Shown piece after piece: positions 10,570 to 20,330 of a DNA stretch of 34,233 nucleotides. The stretch comes from Chromera velia (Eukaryota; Sar; Chromeraceae), in the NCBI GenBank assembly GCA_018398765.1, contig JAHBMJ010001072.1, forward strand, positions 1-34,233. Direction: 5' to 3'. The notes beneath the pieces were generated by a model that was given only the letters and a program-made list of their open reading frames with translations, made no database searches and was not told the DNA's origin. Each line of letters starts with the position of its first letter. The first letter of the stretch is position 1. Made by a program: the position numbers and the translations under genes.

Positions 10570-13019
10570 ACACTTACACTTACGTGCGCATAGATAGAGA
10601 CACAGAGAAACGCACGGATACACACTCAATCCACGCACGCTCCACAAGCCGCACACACCCGGCAGGCGGGGTAGGCGTGCGGCCGAGACGGCAGAGAAAC
10701 ACGTGTGAGCCACTTCTTTTTTTCTTTTTCCGACTGTGGTTTCATTGAGGTAAAAAAAGTCTTTCCAATCCGTTCGACTCGTTCACGAAAGTCACATACG
10801 AGACAGGTGTCACTACAGGCAGGGAGGTCCAAAGGACTGAGACACCACACGAAACAGTACGAGCATGAGAGAGAGAGAAAGAGAGAGAGAGAGAGGTCCT
10901 TGCCTTTTCTTCCGCTAGGTTCTGTCGCCTTTCTCTTCAGGAACACACTGTAGGTCATGCAGCCTGACTACGCTTTTTTCCGTTTCCCTATCCTCTTCCA
11001 AACAGAACAAAATTCTCCGACCATCGCGACTGCGGCAGGCCTCTTCGTTGGCCGAAGGGCTATCGTCAGCTGCATGGGTGGGTCTGGTCTTTATTGATCA
11101 ATCATTCGTGTCTGCCCTCCAGACCAAAAAGTGCTTTTCCTCAGTCTCGCTCTGTCTTTCCTGCTGTCTGTCAGCCTGGCTTCCTTTGTCGCCACTCTTT
11201 GTTCTTTCCCAAATCTTTTGGCACGGAGTTTTGTCAAAGCCTGAATCCTGCCTGAATCGAGCAGTACCCTCTCTGGGTCCAACATCACCTCGCAAAGGGC
11301 TGCCCGTCGAACAATCAGAGAGACAGACCAGGGAAGACACGGCTGCCCGTCAAACTGTCAGAAAAACATAACAGAACCTGCAGGTCTTCTTCGACCGACG
11401 AACAGACAGACGACAGACCGAATGACTTCTGATGTTCTTGTGTACCCTCTTTCGAAACAAACATCATCAAAAAAAGACAGAGAGACAGGCTAACAGACTG
11501 TTTATTTCCTCATTTCCCCTCCTTCTCCTCATGCACACAAGAGATAAAAAAAGAAAGAAAGACAGAAAGAATGAAGACAGAAAGAAAGCAAGACAGAAAG
11601 AAGGAAAGAAAGGCAGAGAAAAGAAAACGGCCACTTAGATGGGCAGGCAGACAGACACAGACCGGTAGACAGACTGTACGGCTTCATATTCCCTCTCCAT
11701 GTTCCTTTTTCGTCCTCCTTCTTCCTTCTCTCCCGCCTTCTTTCGTTCCTACCTCTTTTTTAAAAATTGCGCGCAGACAGACAGGCTGACCAGACTTTTG
11801 TTTTCCAGACAGACCAACAGGACCCGAGAGACAGAGACGTTTTCACGGACTGACACAGATTTTCAGACATCGTTCTCTCTTTTCTTTTTCTCTCCCCTTC
11901 AAGGACCGACAGACAGGCAGACTCTCTGACCTCTTTTCTTATCTTTTCCTGTTGTTCCCCTTTCAAGCAAACAACAAGACAAGAAGCGATAGGTAGATAG
12001 ACAGATAGTCAGACAGATAGGCAGAGAATGTTTTTCCCTTGCTTCTGTTAGAACAAAATGAAACAAGACAAGGACACCAACTCAGACACGGCCACTTAGC
12101 GGAAGATGTGGACTCAAGGTCCGAAATATGGAGACTTCAACGCCAGAAAGTTGCGCCCAGACCCCCGGATCACAGAGCCAACACACTCTATGACTTGTCT
12201 GTCTTTTCTCTGTCTCTGACTGACAAACACGCACGGGCAGACATACACGCACGCAAACACTCATGCACACACACGCAGAGGGGGNNNNNNNNNNNNNGGG
12301 GGGGGGGGGCGACAGAGGAGGCTCGAAGGAAGACAGCGAACTGCCGAAAAGAAAAAAACGAACGTGGGCAGACAATGCAAAGGGACACACTGCACGGTGT
12401 TTTTCTCGTTTTCCTTGGTGCAGAAACAAACAATCAGAAAAGCACCAGCTTGCAAGGGCGGAACCAGTGTAGATGATTGAGACGAGACAAGGTAGAGAAT
12501 CAGGGGAGTCGACAAAAAGACCGAAAAGAGAGAAGAGAGGCCTGTTCAAAGACGGCTTCTTCATCCTGCCGAATCGATTTACCTCCATGAAGCCAGTCGA
12601 CCTTGAAAGGATGCTAACCAGATGAATGGACGCTAGAGCAAAAAAAAAGACATCCACGGAAGAGACAGAGAAAACAAGCGAACGGAGACGGGGCGTAGCA
12701 ACGAATGATAACACCTTGGAGCTTAACACCCACCAATGCCGACGAAGAGAGCGCCCTGAAAAGTGGAATTTTTTCGTGTCAGTATCAGGGCACAGAGAAC
12801 CCCCGCGTGCAGTGCGTAAAAGGAGAGGAGCAGCGGTTCCGCCCAGTCAATTGAGGAAAGAAATGTCGTCATCTCCTCCCAGAAGGAAGGCAAATCGGGG
12901 AGAGGAAAGCCTTCGTCTGCAAGTCCAAGACCTTGTACTTGATTCTGTGAGCCAGCATCTGAGAGGAGTTCCTGAAATTGGTGCCGTAACGGCTCGAAGA
13001 CTTCCGAGAAGAACTGCAT
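9196..13019 (-). CDS. TMEM18: TMEM18-family three-pass membrane protein, three exons
   Basis: The coding sequence joins 13,019-12,734, 10,014-9,860 and 9,549-9,196 on the minus strand, giving 264 residues and a TGA stop. Splice sites are G/GTGGGT to TGTGTGCAG/C and GTG/GTCAGT to TTTTTGCAG/G, and the frame is kept across both joins. Landmarks of the TMEM18 family (Pfam TMEM18) are all present: DWAEP at residues 58-62, hydrophobic segments near 62-80, 88-103 and 128-155, NYFDPHGAF at 122-130, and a basic tail after residue 160 (KEAHIRARKRKVARM). Animal TMEM18 is a nuclear-envelope protein of about 140 residues; localisation here is inferred from homology. This protein has a longer N-terminus and an extra tail of about 90 polar residues. 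An in-frame TGA lies upstream of the chosen ATG. A later ATG at residue 50 would give a length closer to the family's. Exon boundaries rest on reading alone. Confidence 0.86.
9550..9859 (-). other. TMEM18 intron 2
   Basis: This 310 bp intron falls exactly between codons, with donor GTCAGT and an acceptor preceded by AGTTTTTGCAG. Joining its flanks restores a continuous third transmembrane segment followed by the basic tail, which supports the placement. Confidence 0.8.
10535..10567 (+). repeat. (CA)n microsatellite
   Basis: About 16 uninterrupted CA units, followed by three CTTACA-like units. It lies inside TMEM18 intron 1, where it reads as (TG)n in the sense direction. Confidence 0.95.
12285..12309. 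other. Assembly gap of N bases bordered by poly-G
   Basis: Thirteen N bases follow GGGG and precede a run of about a dozen G. The true length of this part of TMEM18 intron 1 is therefore unknown. Frames crossing it carry unknown residues and were ignored. Confidence 0.95.
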
Positions 13020-13263
13020 CGTCCAGTGACCGGCTGCCGTCTCAATGTTGCGAATCTTGAGTCTACCTCAATGCACAGACCGATCGAAGCACGCCAACTG
13101 CTTGGACGCTCAGCGAAAGAAACAAACTTCTGCAGTCTACATAATGAATGAATGGGTGTTGTCCCTTCGAATCATCATTCTTTAGCACATCATGCTGCAA
13201 GACTCAACGAATCTGAGATGAATCTGTCAGAGAACAGATCGACTGCATGGCCCTGGAAAGCGT

Positions 13264-13396
13264 ATGGCCCCGGAAAGCGAAGCGGGGGGCACTTACCAAA
13301 CAATTCCTCTGAATATGGGCCCACTGTGCCGCCCACACACATGCATGGCCCCGGAAAGCGAAGCGGGGGGCACTTAGGAAACAATTCCCGAGCCCA
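13264..13396 (+). repeat. Two-copy 81 bp-spaced direct repeat upstream of TMEM18
   Basis: A unit of about 40 bp, starting ATGGCCCCGGAAAGCGAAG and ending AAACAATTCC, occurs at 13,264 and 13,345. A third short piece (ATGGCCCTGGAAAGCG) lies just before, near 13,243. The copies differ mainly where ACC is replaced by AGG after CACTT. They lie 245-380 bp upstream of the TMEM18 ATG, so on the minus strand they fall in its promoter or 5' UTR. Any regulatory role is only inferred. Confidence 0.75.
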
Positions 13397-13419
13397 TTCC
13401 AACTCCAGACCTTCGAGCT

Positions 13420-13671
13420 AGCTTAGCTTACTCGAGGCTCAAGCTTACTAGGCTGGTGGGCCCGCGAGATGCTTTTGTGCGTCTTGGCGGGAGGTTCTTC
13501 CCCGACAAGCCGTAAAGACTATGGGACTAGATGCAAACGCGCAGCATAAAATTTCTGCGATGCTTTGATTTGCTGCCGATATTTGCCTAGTCGCCGTAGT
13601 CTAGGAAAAATGAGGCTTCCTTCATCGACTGCGCACATTACTTTACTTGCTGGCTAGGGTGTCCACACCTG
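13420..13671. other. Spacer between TMEM18 and the plus-strand retroelement
   Basis: No gene seen. The reading frame of the following retroelement stays open back to a TAG at 13,597, so the element may begin somewhat earlier than 13,672. I could not find a long terminal repeat or a primer-binding site here. Confidence 0.4.
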
Positions 13672-15840
13672 GTGTGCATAGATGGAGAGAAGGCGGGAGC
13701 GGGTGTTTCCTTTCAGTCGTGGCTCTGGGGGGATGGGTCCCCCGGACTGTACCCCATCGAGTATGGTCAGGGACCACCGTACGTGGGTAAGGGTCTGCAG
13801 ACTCTGGTCGAGCACTGCATTCGCAGTAATCGGGAGGGAGTGGCCCTCCTCATATTGGACCCGAACCACCGTTTTCCCCTTGCGGTGATTCACCTCGTGG
13901 CGATGGGGGAACGTTGGGGGTATTCCTGTGTGTTTTACAAAACGGTGGGGGGCATCCCTTTTATCCTAACTTTTCGAAGAGCGCCTCCTGGATGGAGAGT
14001 GGGGGACACTACAGTAGTGTCCATACCCTCTCTGGAAACAGAGTTGCGCAGAGTCATTGTGTAGTTCTTGGCTCCGCTTATGCACGACGTTTTCGCGGTC
14101 CTTTACAGGCATAAGGAGAAAAACATTCAAGGGGAACGTTTTAACGTCCTACAGGTTCACCCGGAACATCTGCAGACGGTCCTGGACAACATCCGGCTCT
14201 GGGGAGGGCCTCGGTTCGATTAAGAAGGAACCATCTTCCTGGCTTTGGCGGGCAGAGAACAGGAGGATCCTTGGCTATGGAAAACTTCTGCTTGGCAGGA
14301 GGGGGGAACAGGCGTCCGCTACCGCAGGCAGGCAGGGAGAAGTGACCTCGGGCATAGGGGATTCCCTCTCGTCCTTCTGGGAACCTCTCTGGAGGGCCGA
14401 TATGAGGGGATGCAGTGAGGAACACAGTGGCCGGTGAGGAAATTTTCTTTCCAGCTAGCTGATGAGGGCGAAGGTGTCGTAGGCTTGCAGGAAGCCCCTT
14501 GACTGACTCACCTTCATGAGGGCCTTCAAGAGATTTCAAGCACGGAGGCGCAGGCATCGGCTTCGTTATCGTTTTCATCTGCCATCCCCTCTGCGATGCC
14601 TCCCTCCCTCCCTCCCCCCATTCCTGCAGAGCCCTCCGAACCTTCCCCTGCTCAGGCCGAAGCCTCGGTAAGGGAAGCGGGGGCGGTGGGCGCCCGCCCA
14701 AGGTCTCCGTCTCCTGCTGTGTCCGACCAGGCATCCATCGACTCCGGGGAGTCGCCACTACCAGATTTCTTTGTCCCGTTCGGCTCCTCTCTGAAGGGAA
14801 CAATTCAGGACCCGTCAGGCCCTGGGGTGCTGCGCATGCCTGTCCCCACTTGTGCTCCTTCACGGAGAAGGAGGATCAAGGATCTAGGCCCCGTCTTTTT
14901 TGACAAGAAGGGGAAACGTCTCCTGGGGGCCGACGGGAAGCCCTTGGGGTACAATTGGAAGGTGAAGTGGCCTGTGTTCATGACGTACCGCCGGGGGGTG
15001 TATGACACTTGGACTCGTCGCTTTGCGCTCATGCTCCACCCCGACTTGGGGGAGATCATTCAGGGAGAGGTCCTTGACACCCTTAAGAACTATTCGGCCC
15101 CCCGACTGACGACAGGAGTCAGAGGGGACTCATGAAGAAGTGGGAGTGCAACAAGGACGCAGGACGAAATCCAAGAAGCATGTGGGGTGTTCCCTGGAGA
15201 CATGGGTTTCGATTTTGAAGAGGACAGCCTCAAGAAGATCATGTTATAGAACCAGGGCGTTTACCTGCACTCACCTCCTCAGCCCTGTCGGATTGAGATC
15301 CCAGAGGGGTGGACCACTTCGATGAGTCTCCGAGTCTCCATTGCTCCCGCTGCGGCCAGAGGCAAGCGTAGAGGGCGATACTATATGCACAAGCCTTAGG
15401 CGCTCAAGTACTTGGACAGGCCCAAGCAGGAGTGGATCCAGGCAGACAAGGAGTCGAGGGAGACAGACGGGCTGTCTCAAATTAAGCCCCCGGGAGCCGA
15501 GTATGCCTACTGGACCCCTTTGGAGGGGAAGTTCTAGACAGTCGGGCTGTCTATGGCTGTTGGCTTTCCCGAGAGGTTTTACGGGTACAAGCGGATCGAG
15601 TTCCAGAACTATGTTCTTCCGAGCTGCTATGACCCGCATCCGGTTGCTGTAAGCATCCGGGCGTACATGAAAGGAGGAGATCGAATGATGGAACACTTTC
15701 AGGACGTTTTCCGGGGGACAGAGAGTAATAAAAATGAGAAGGTGTGGTGCCTCATGTGTGAGATATGCTACCAGGTCAGGTGCATGTTCCACAGGTCAAA
15801 GCTACCCCCAAGAAGGCTTCCTATGGTTGATCCGGAGCGG
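13672..15840 (+). pseudogene. N-terminal (gag-like?) part of copia relic
   Basis: One frame runs about 2.2 kb without a frameshift but is cut by TAG at 14,062, TAA at 14,221, TGA at 14,416, 14,500 and 15,133, and TAG at 15,247, 15,397 and 15,535. The sense of the frame is clear from mixed hydrophobic and charged stretches such as GVALLILDPNHRFPLAVIHL (about 13,834-13,893) and a long Pro/Ser/Ala-rich linker near 14,590-14,760. I do not recognise the domains. No CCHC zinc knuckle, protease motif or integrase motif is visible. Position before the polymerase suggests a gag or a lineage-specific N-terminal region, which is inference. Confidence 0.6.
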
Positions 15841-15847
15841 CCGCTAA

Positions 15848-16433
15848 AGCCCGCGCGCCGAAGGCGCCCGGCTGCCAAAGCCCGACCGTACCAAAAACGC
15901 GGCCACGCCAAAGCCCAACCGTGCCGAAGGCATGATATATACGCCGCCTGCATTTGACCGCGCAGCCCATCCCGTGAACAGAAATATGAGGAGAAGTAAA
16001 ATTAAAAGCTTTAAACTACTTTAAACTCCTTTAAACTATATAATTGCATGATCATGAAAAGCAATTTGAAACTCAGTTCAGATAAAACATTTTATTTCAA
16101 ATTTCATTTTACATGTTATTTCAATTTTTTTTATAGTAGATAGTTTAACTAGTGGTTTAAATTAAATTTGAAAGAGCCAAACGGATTTCGATGGTTTGAA
16201 GATATTCCAGAACGGATCTCGGTGTCTTAAAGAGCCTTATCTAGAAAAGCAGTGAAGCGTCAAGGGGGTAGTTATAATATTTTTAAGCTACTATGGGCTG
16301 GAGCTGTATTGTATACTAGAAAGAATTAGCTTTCTATCGTCGGAGCCCTGATGATATTGCATACTAGAAAGAATGAGCTTTCTATCGCCAAAGCGCTGGC
16401 GCCTTCGGCGCCAGCCTGCCAAAGCCCGGAGTT
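15848..16433. mobile_element. Short non-coding insertion with GC palindromic ends
   Basis: The block has GC-rich ends and an AT-rich middle with repeated CTTTAAACT motifs near 16,008-16,040, and it interrupts the retroelement frame. The left end carries GCGCCGAAGGCGC (15,855-15,867). The right end carries CTGGCGCCTTCGGCGCCAG (16,396-16,414), whose core is the reverse complement of the left one. CTGCCAAAGCCCG follows the palindrome at both ends in direct orientation (near 15,872 and 16,416). This looks like a MITE or similar non-autonomous insert; the family is unknown and exact edges are uncertain. Confidence 0.5.
16308..16395 (+). repeat. 48 bp tandem repeat with internal hairpin
   Basis: Two units begin at 16,308 and 16,356. 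Each holds ATACTAGAAAGAAT, then TAGC or GAGC, then TTTCTATCG. Within a unit, AGAAAG and CTTTCT pair as a small stem. The array sits at the right end of the insertion, beside its palindromic end. Confidence 0.75.
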
Positions 16434-16436
16434 TGA

Positions 16437-18466
16437 TTGACAGACTATAGAGTCACAGGAAGGCTTCTTGGGGGTAGTCGAAGCATCATGATGACCGCTC
16501 GTGCCCCATGGTGTTCAAGAGAGAAGACCCCACGGTTGAGGTTGTCCCTCCCAAGGACCCCAGAGATAGGGTCGACAAGAATAAGGTCGGCCGCGGAGAC
16601 CAAGCTTGAGAGGCGCTCTCGGATATGTTGGCGCGGCCCATCCACTCGGGAATTTTTGGTACCAAAACTTTAAGACCCCTGCTAAATTTTCCCTTTTTTG
16701 CCCCCCCCTTGCCAAACTTCCCCACAAAGGCTCAAATAAGGCAAAAAACACTGCTAAAATCAAAATATCTGACCCATTGAAGGCTGATTTTCTCTAGTCT
16801 TCAATACCAAATATTCCCGAGCAAAAGACCCCTTACCAATTTTTCCAGAGTGAATGGGCCACGTGTGTTGGTGGGAAAGACAGGTAGAGAGAGAAGGGGA
16901 GGGGAAGGGTCCCCTCGCTCTCAGTTGTCGGGTGCAGAGAATGAAGAGACTGAGGAAGACACCTTCGCTTCTGAGTGTCTGCTGTGGGGTAGATCGAGCG
17001 GGTCAGATAGAGATGATGGAGATGACGGGGAAAATCCTCCTGATAGAGGTAGAGGCCACGAGGGCCCTTCTCCAGATGATTCTCCACACGACCCACCTCC
17101 AGGCGGTTATTCTGGAGGAGACTGGGGCGGGAGAACTGATGAGGAAGGAGACGGAGATGGCGGGGGGGACGTGCCCTCCAGATCTGCTCAAGCTCTACAT
17201 CATGGCCTCTCCGTTGGGGAGAGGGCCCGCCTCCGTCTCTCTGCTCACAGACGATCGCAGAGATCGTCTGGGAGAAGGAATGTCTCCGGGGACGACGGAG
17301 ACGACGAAAGAGGGGCAGAGTCTTCTGCCGAGAGGGGTAGAGGGGATAAGTCAGAACCGGAGGATAGGCCGATTAACCCTTCGGGCACAGATAGGTCCCG
17401 GTCTGCTCAAGGAACCCCCATCCAAGAGAGGAGAGTTTTGGGTCCAGCTGTGCTGGAGTTCTCCTTGTACGACCGTCAGCCGATAGAGGCCCACTCCGTG
17501 AAGGGGGCAGTTATTTAGAGGGACAATCGGAGAAAGCTTGTGGCCCTCCACTCAAAGGCGTATAGAAGCTATGGATGGGCAGACTTCGCACCCAATCTGT
17601 CAGTAAGGGACCCCCTCGCTTTCAAGGTAAAGGAAATCAGGGACGGGAGAGTGAAGCGGTCGTCAATCAAGCACGTGTTCGACATTCGAGGAGGGAGAGT
17701 CTCCGAAGAGGCTGTGCATATGATTGATGACCCCGTCCAGCTCTATGAGGTTGGAGTCTGGAAACTGCCAGAGGAAGAAAGGGTAGGGGGTGCAAAGGGT
17801 TTTGCAGACACGGTGTCTGCAGATCCCCTTGCATCGTTGTCTTACTCTGCTGTGCCTTCCTCTTCTACAGTTCCTGCTATACCTCCTATTGAGGGGGAAT
17901 CACGTGTTATCCCCAAGGCTGCTGAGTCTCAACCCAATGTTCCTCCGAACGCAGGCAAAGAGGAGCGAACGGAGGATCTTGGGGGTCCTCCTGCTGCCGA
18001 GGGGGCATCTAACGAAGGGAATGAGGTTGGGGGAGTTGAGCCACTGGGCCTTATTGTAGAGAATGTGGAGACGGATGATAAGCCTCCATCTCTGGTCACG
18101 TCTACGGACAGGGATGGATATGCCTCAGCTATCAGCTTGTCGACGTTTGAGGCAAGTGGGCTGGGTTTTGGGAGCAACAGCAGCTCCTCAGATGAAGAGT
18201 GGGGTGTCCTGGGGGGTCGGAAACTCCTTAGGGCAGAAGAAAGACCCACCGTAAGGCAGAATCCGCCTAAGGAGGAAGTTGAGGAGATGAACAAGATGGA
18301 TGAGGTTTTGCAGGGCCCGCAGTGGCAGCGGTTCAACACCTTCTGTGTGATGGAGGTTTTGAGAGAGGAGCGACCTAGGAGAGTGCCCGAGGTGACGGGG
18401 AGGAACTGGAACGATAATTTTCGGGAGGAAAGAGGCCTTCCGTCGTTCACTCGGGCGATGGCTTAG
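16437..18466 (+). pseudogene. Acidic linker region of copia relic
   Basis: The frame that later encodes reverse transcriptase is already readable from about 16,440, with stops TAG 16,448, TAG 16,475, TGA 16,607, TGA 16,778, TAG 17,516 and TAG 18,464. From 16,850 it is rich in Asp, Glu, Gly, Arg and Ser, with runs such as [18 protein letters not shown] more folded part (about 17,540-17,790) includes [18 protein letters not shown]. In copia polyproteins a variable acidic or Ser-rich spacer separates integrase from polymerase; that is its likely identity. The AT-richer patch at 16,650-16,850 may be a separate insertion, but it keeps the frame. Confidence 0.55.
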
Positions 18467-20330
18467 GAGAGGGAAGAGGGGAATCCCAAACGGGATGGGA
18501 CGCCCAGGAGCCCTACCAGGAGTAGGTGGTGTGGTCTTCCTCACCTGTCTTGCCTTTTCTCCAGGAATCCTCGGACAGGGTTCCTGTTCATAGGAGCAGC
18601 CATATACGAGGAGGAGATGAGCCACTTTAAGAAGGGCTCTACCTAGCTCCCCGCCTCGGGGTCTTACAAGCTCGCTGCCTTGAAGGAGTGGTTGGTAAAC
18701 ATTGTGGGAAATCGGACGCTTGGTAGGAGAGTCAAAAGGAACGAGGTTCGGGCAGTTGTCGGCATAGGCTGGCGATGCATATGGAAAGAGACGGACGATG
18801 GGGGCCGGAAGCCTAAGACGAGGTTTTTCGTAAAGGGTTTCCTGGACGGCCGACTCGTTAACACCTACATCGGAACGCCTTCCATCGCGGGAATCAACAC
18901 TGTCTGCCTTTTCATTGTGTCTACAGGAATGGAGATGGGAGCAGTGGATGTGATCGCTGCCTTCTTGACCTCCAAGGACCATAATGCCGAACGGGTCGGC
19001 ATGACACTGCCCTCTGTGCTGCCTCGAGTTCCTGATAAGAACCCCTTCAAGGATATCCCTGATGACAAGTACGAGGAGCTGAAGAGGATGGCGGCCGAGT
19101 ACTAGCCTGGGGGCATGTATTTGGTAGAGATGGGCCTCTACGGGTTGCCCTGTGTGGCCTAGCTTTTCGACCATAAGTTCGAGGGTGTGTACAAAGAGTT
19201 GGGATTCAAGCGCGTAGACACGGCCATCGCAGTCAAGGCTCCCCCTGAGGGAGAGAGAGCCCAAGCTATCGTCATGAATTGGATAGACAATTTGCTGACT
19301 GGAGCCCCTCCGAAGGAGCACAAAGTCCTTCAGGAAACCCTCAACAAAAGGTTGGGTTTTGGGTCCGTGTGTGTGATTGGGGAGGAATCAGAGAGGAAGT
19401 TTTCTGGAGTGGACATCTCCAGAGTCTCCACAGAGGAGATCCACCTCTCCCAGGTCTCGTACCTCGAGAACAGAGACACCGCCCCTCTATAGGAGATTTT
19501 GAAAGAGAAGCATCCAAGCAAGCCATGGAAGGGTTAAACTTTGGACGGTAAGAGTGCTGAGCCCTCCACCGAGGAGGAGGTCGACAACCAGTATGAGAAG
19601 CCGATCCGTGCTGGAGTCGGGACTCTGCAGTGGGGGGTGAGAATGAATCCACTCCATGCGGTGTGGGGCCACACAGTAGCACAGTTGATTTTGAAGCCCT
19701 CCAGACGTGTCTTCAAGACGGTTGTGCACATCATCGAGATGCTGAAGGGGCACCCTGATAAGCGGGTATTCACAAGCGTGGGACTCGTGCCCGTCGTATA
19801 TGCGTACTTCGATGCAGCGTTCAAGTTTGCGACCTATGCTGCACGGTTGGGGTATGTTATCAGGATCCTGCATTCGATTGAGCTGTGAGGAGACCTGCGG
19901 TCCCTCCTGGAGAACTGGATCACGTGGGCCACCAAGAAGGCGGGAAGGAAGGTCGGGTCTTCCACCGCCGGGGAGGTGCTCACCTTTAAGTTTCTTTTTA
20001 AGAAGCTCTTCGGCATCGTTGCCCTTGTGAAGGCAATGTGGGGCCTCAAGAAGGTCCGTGTGATCGTCTACATAGACTCCGGGCCCCTCCACGACCAGTT
20101 CCGGTCTGGCAAGGCCCAGACCAATACGACCATGCAGGGCGTTTTGGAGTGGTGCATTCAGGAGATACGTGTCATTAGGGCAGATCTCCAGTGGATTGCA
20201 CAGGCAAGGAACATGGCGACCGAACGTGATGACCAAGTGCGCCCTCCCCGGTGGGGAGATGACATGAATCTGGCGGTGTGGAACTTCTGGAGGGGAAGGG
20301 TGCGGGGCCTTTTCTTTCTTTCTTTTGTGT
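18467..20330 (+). pseudogene. Copia reverse transcriptase and RNase H, decayed
   Basis: The frame continues in phase. The reverse transcriptase is recognisable from GWRCIWKETDDGGRKPKTRF (about 18,767), through AVDVIAAFL with the first catalytic Asp at 18,947, to EMGLYGL (near 19,130). It then reads WIDNLL at 19,280-19,297, where copia elements have YVDDLL. RNase H follows, with YFDAAF (Asp codon 19,811), SSTAGEVL (Glu codon 19,973) and VYIDSG (Asp codon 20,075), all in expected order. Stops are TAG 18,644, 19,103, 19,160 and 19,490, TAA 19,535 and TGA 19,886. The second Asp of the polymerase YxDD box is Asn here, so the copy would be inactive even without the stops. The recognisable protein fades after about 20,300, where the sequence becomes pyrimidine-rich. 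Confidence 0.85.

Larger units (their letters stand above)
10015..12733 (-). other. TMEM18 intron 1, repeat-filled
   Basis: This 2,719 bp intron separates residues 95 and 96. It contains scattered CAGACAGA tetranucleotides (on the sense strand TCTGTCTG), a (CA)16 run, a GA run near 10,868-10,893, and purine-rich GAAAGACAG blocks at 11,540-11,625. It also holds a 13-base N gap. Open frames inside it are low in complexity and I regard none as a gene. Confidence 0.8.
13672..20330 (+). mobile_element. Decayed Ty1/copia-type retrotransposon
   Basis: Three blocks in order make up this element: an unrecognised N-terminal part, an acidic linker, and copia-type reverse transcriptase with RNase H. The first block is in frame 1 and the rest in frame 2; the change happens across a 0.6 kb insertion. 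Protease and integrase are not recognisable between them, unlike in a complete copia element. No terminal repeats were found. A purine-rich GGAGGGGAAGGG near 20,289-20,300 could be a polypurine tract. About 20 in-frame stops make the element unable to encode an intact polyprotein under the standard code. Confidence 0.8.

Noticed and set aside
12082-12729. 215-codon minus-strand frame across the N gap
   Set aside because: It crosses unknown bases inside TMEM18 intron 1 and ignores the splice donor that keeps the TMEM18 frame.
12626-13060. 144-codon plus-strand frame
   Set aside because: It is antisense to TMEM18 exon 1 and has no domain of its own.
14141-14863. 240-codon minus-strand open frame
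   Set aside because: Antisense to the N-terminal block of the copia relic and dominated by Pro, Gly, Arg and Ser, as expected for an opposite-strand shadow.
16854-17486. 210-codon second frame over the acidic linker
   Set aside because: The competing frame is in phase with reverse transcriptase; this one ends without a domain and is a shadow of the repetitive purine-rich sequence.
18188-19321. 377-codon minus-strand open frame
   Set aside because: It lies antisense to the reverse transcriptase, has no recognisable motif, and is explained by the GC-rich codon usage of the true strand.
13672-20330. Reassigned stop codon as explanation for in-frame TAG
   Set aside because: TAA and TGA also interrupt the same frames, catalytic positions are mutated as well, and the TMEM18 gene shows no in-frame TAG and ends at TGA.
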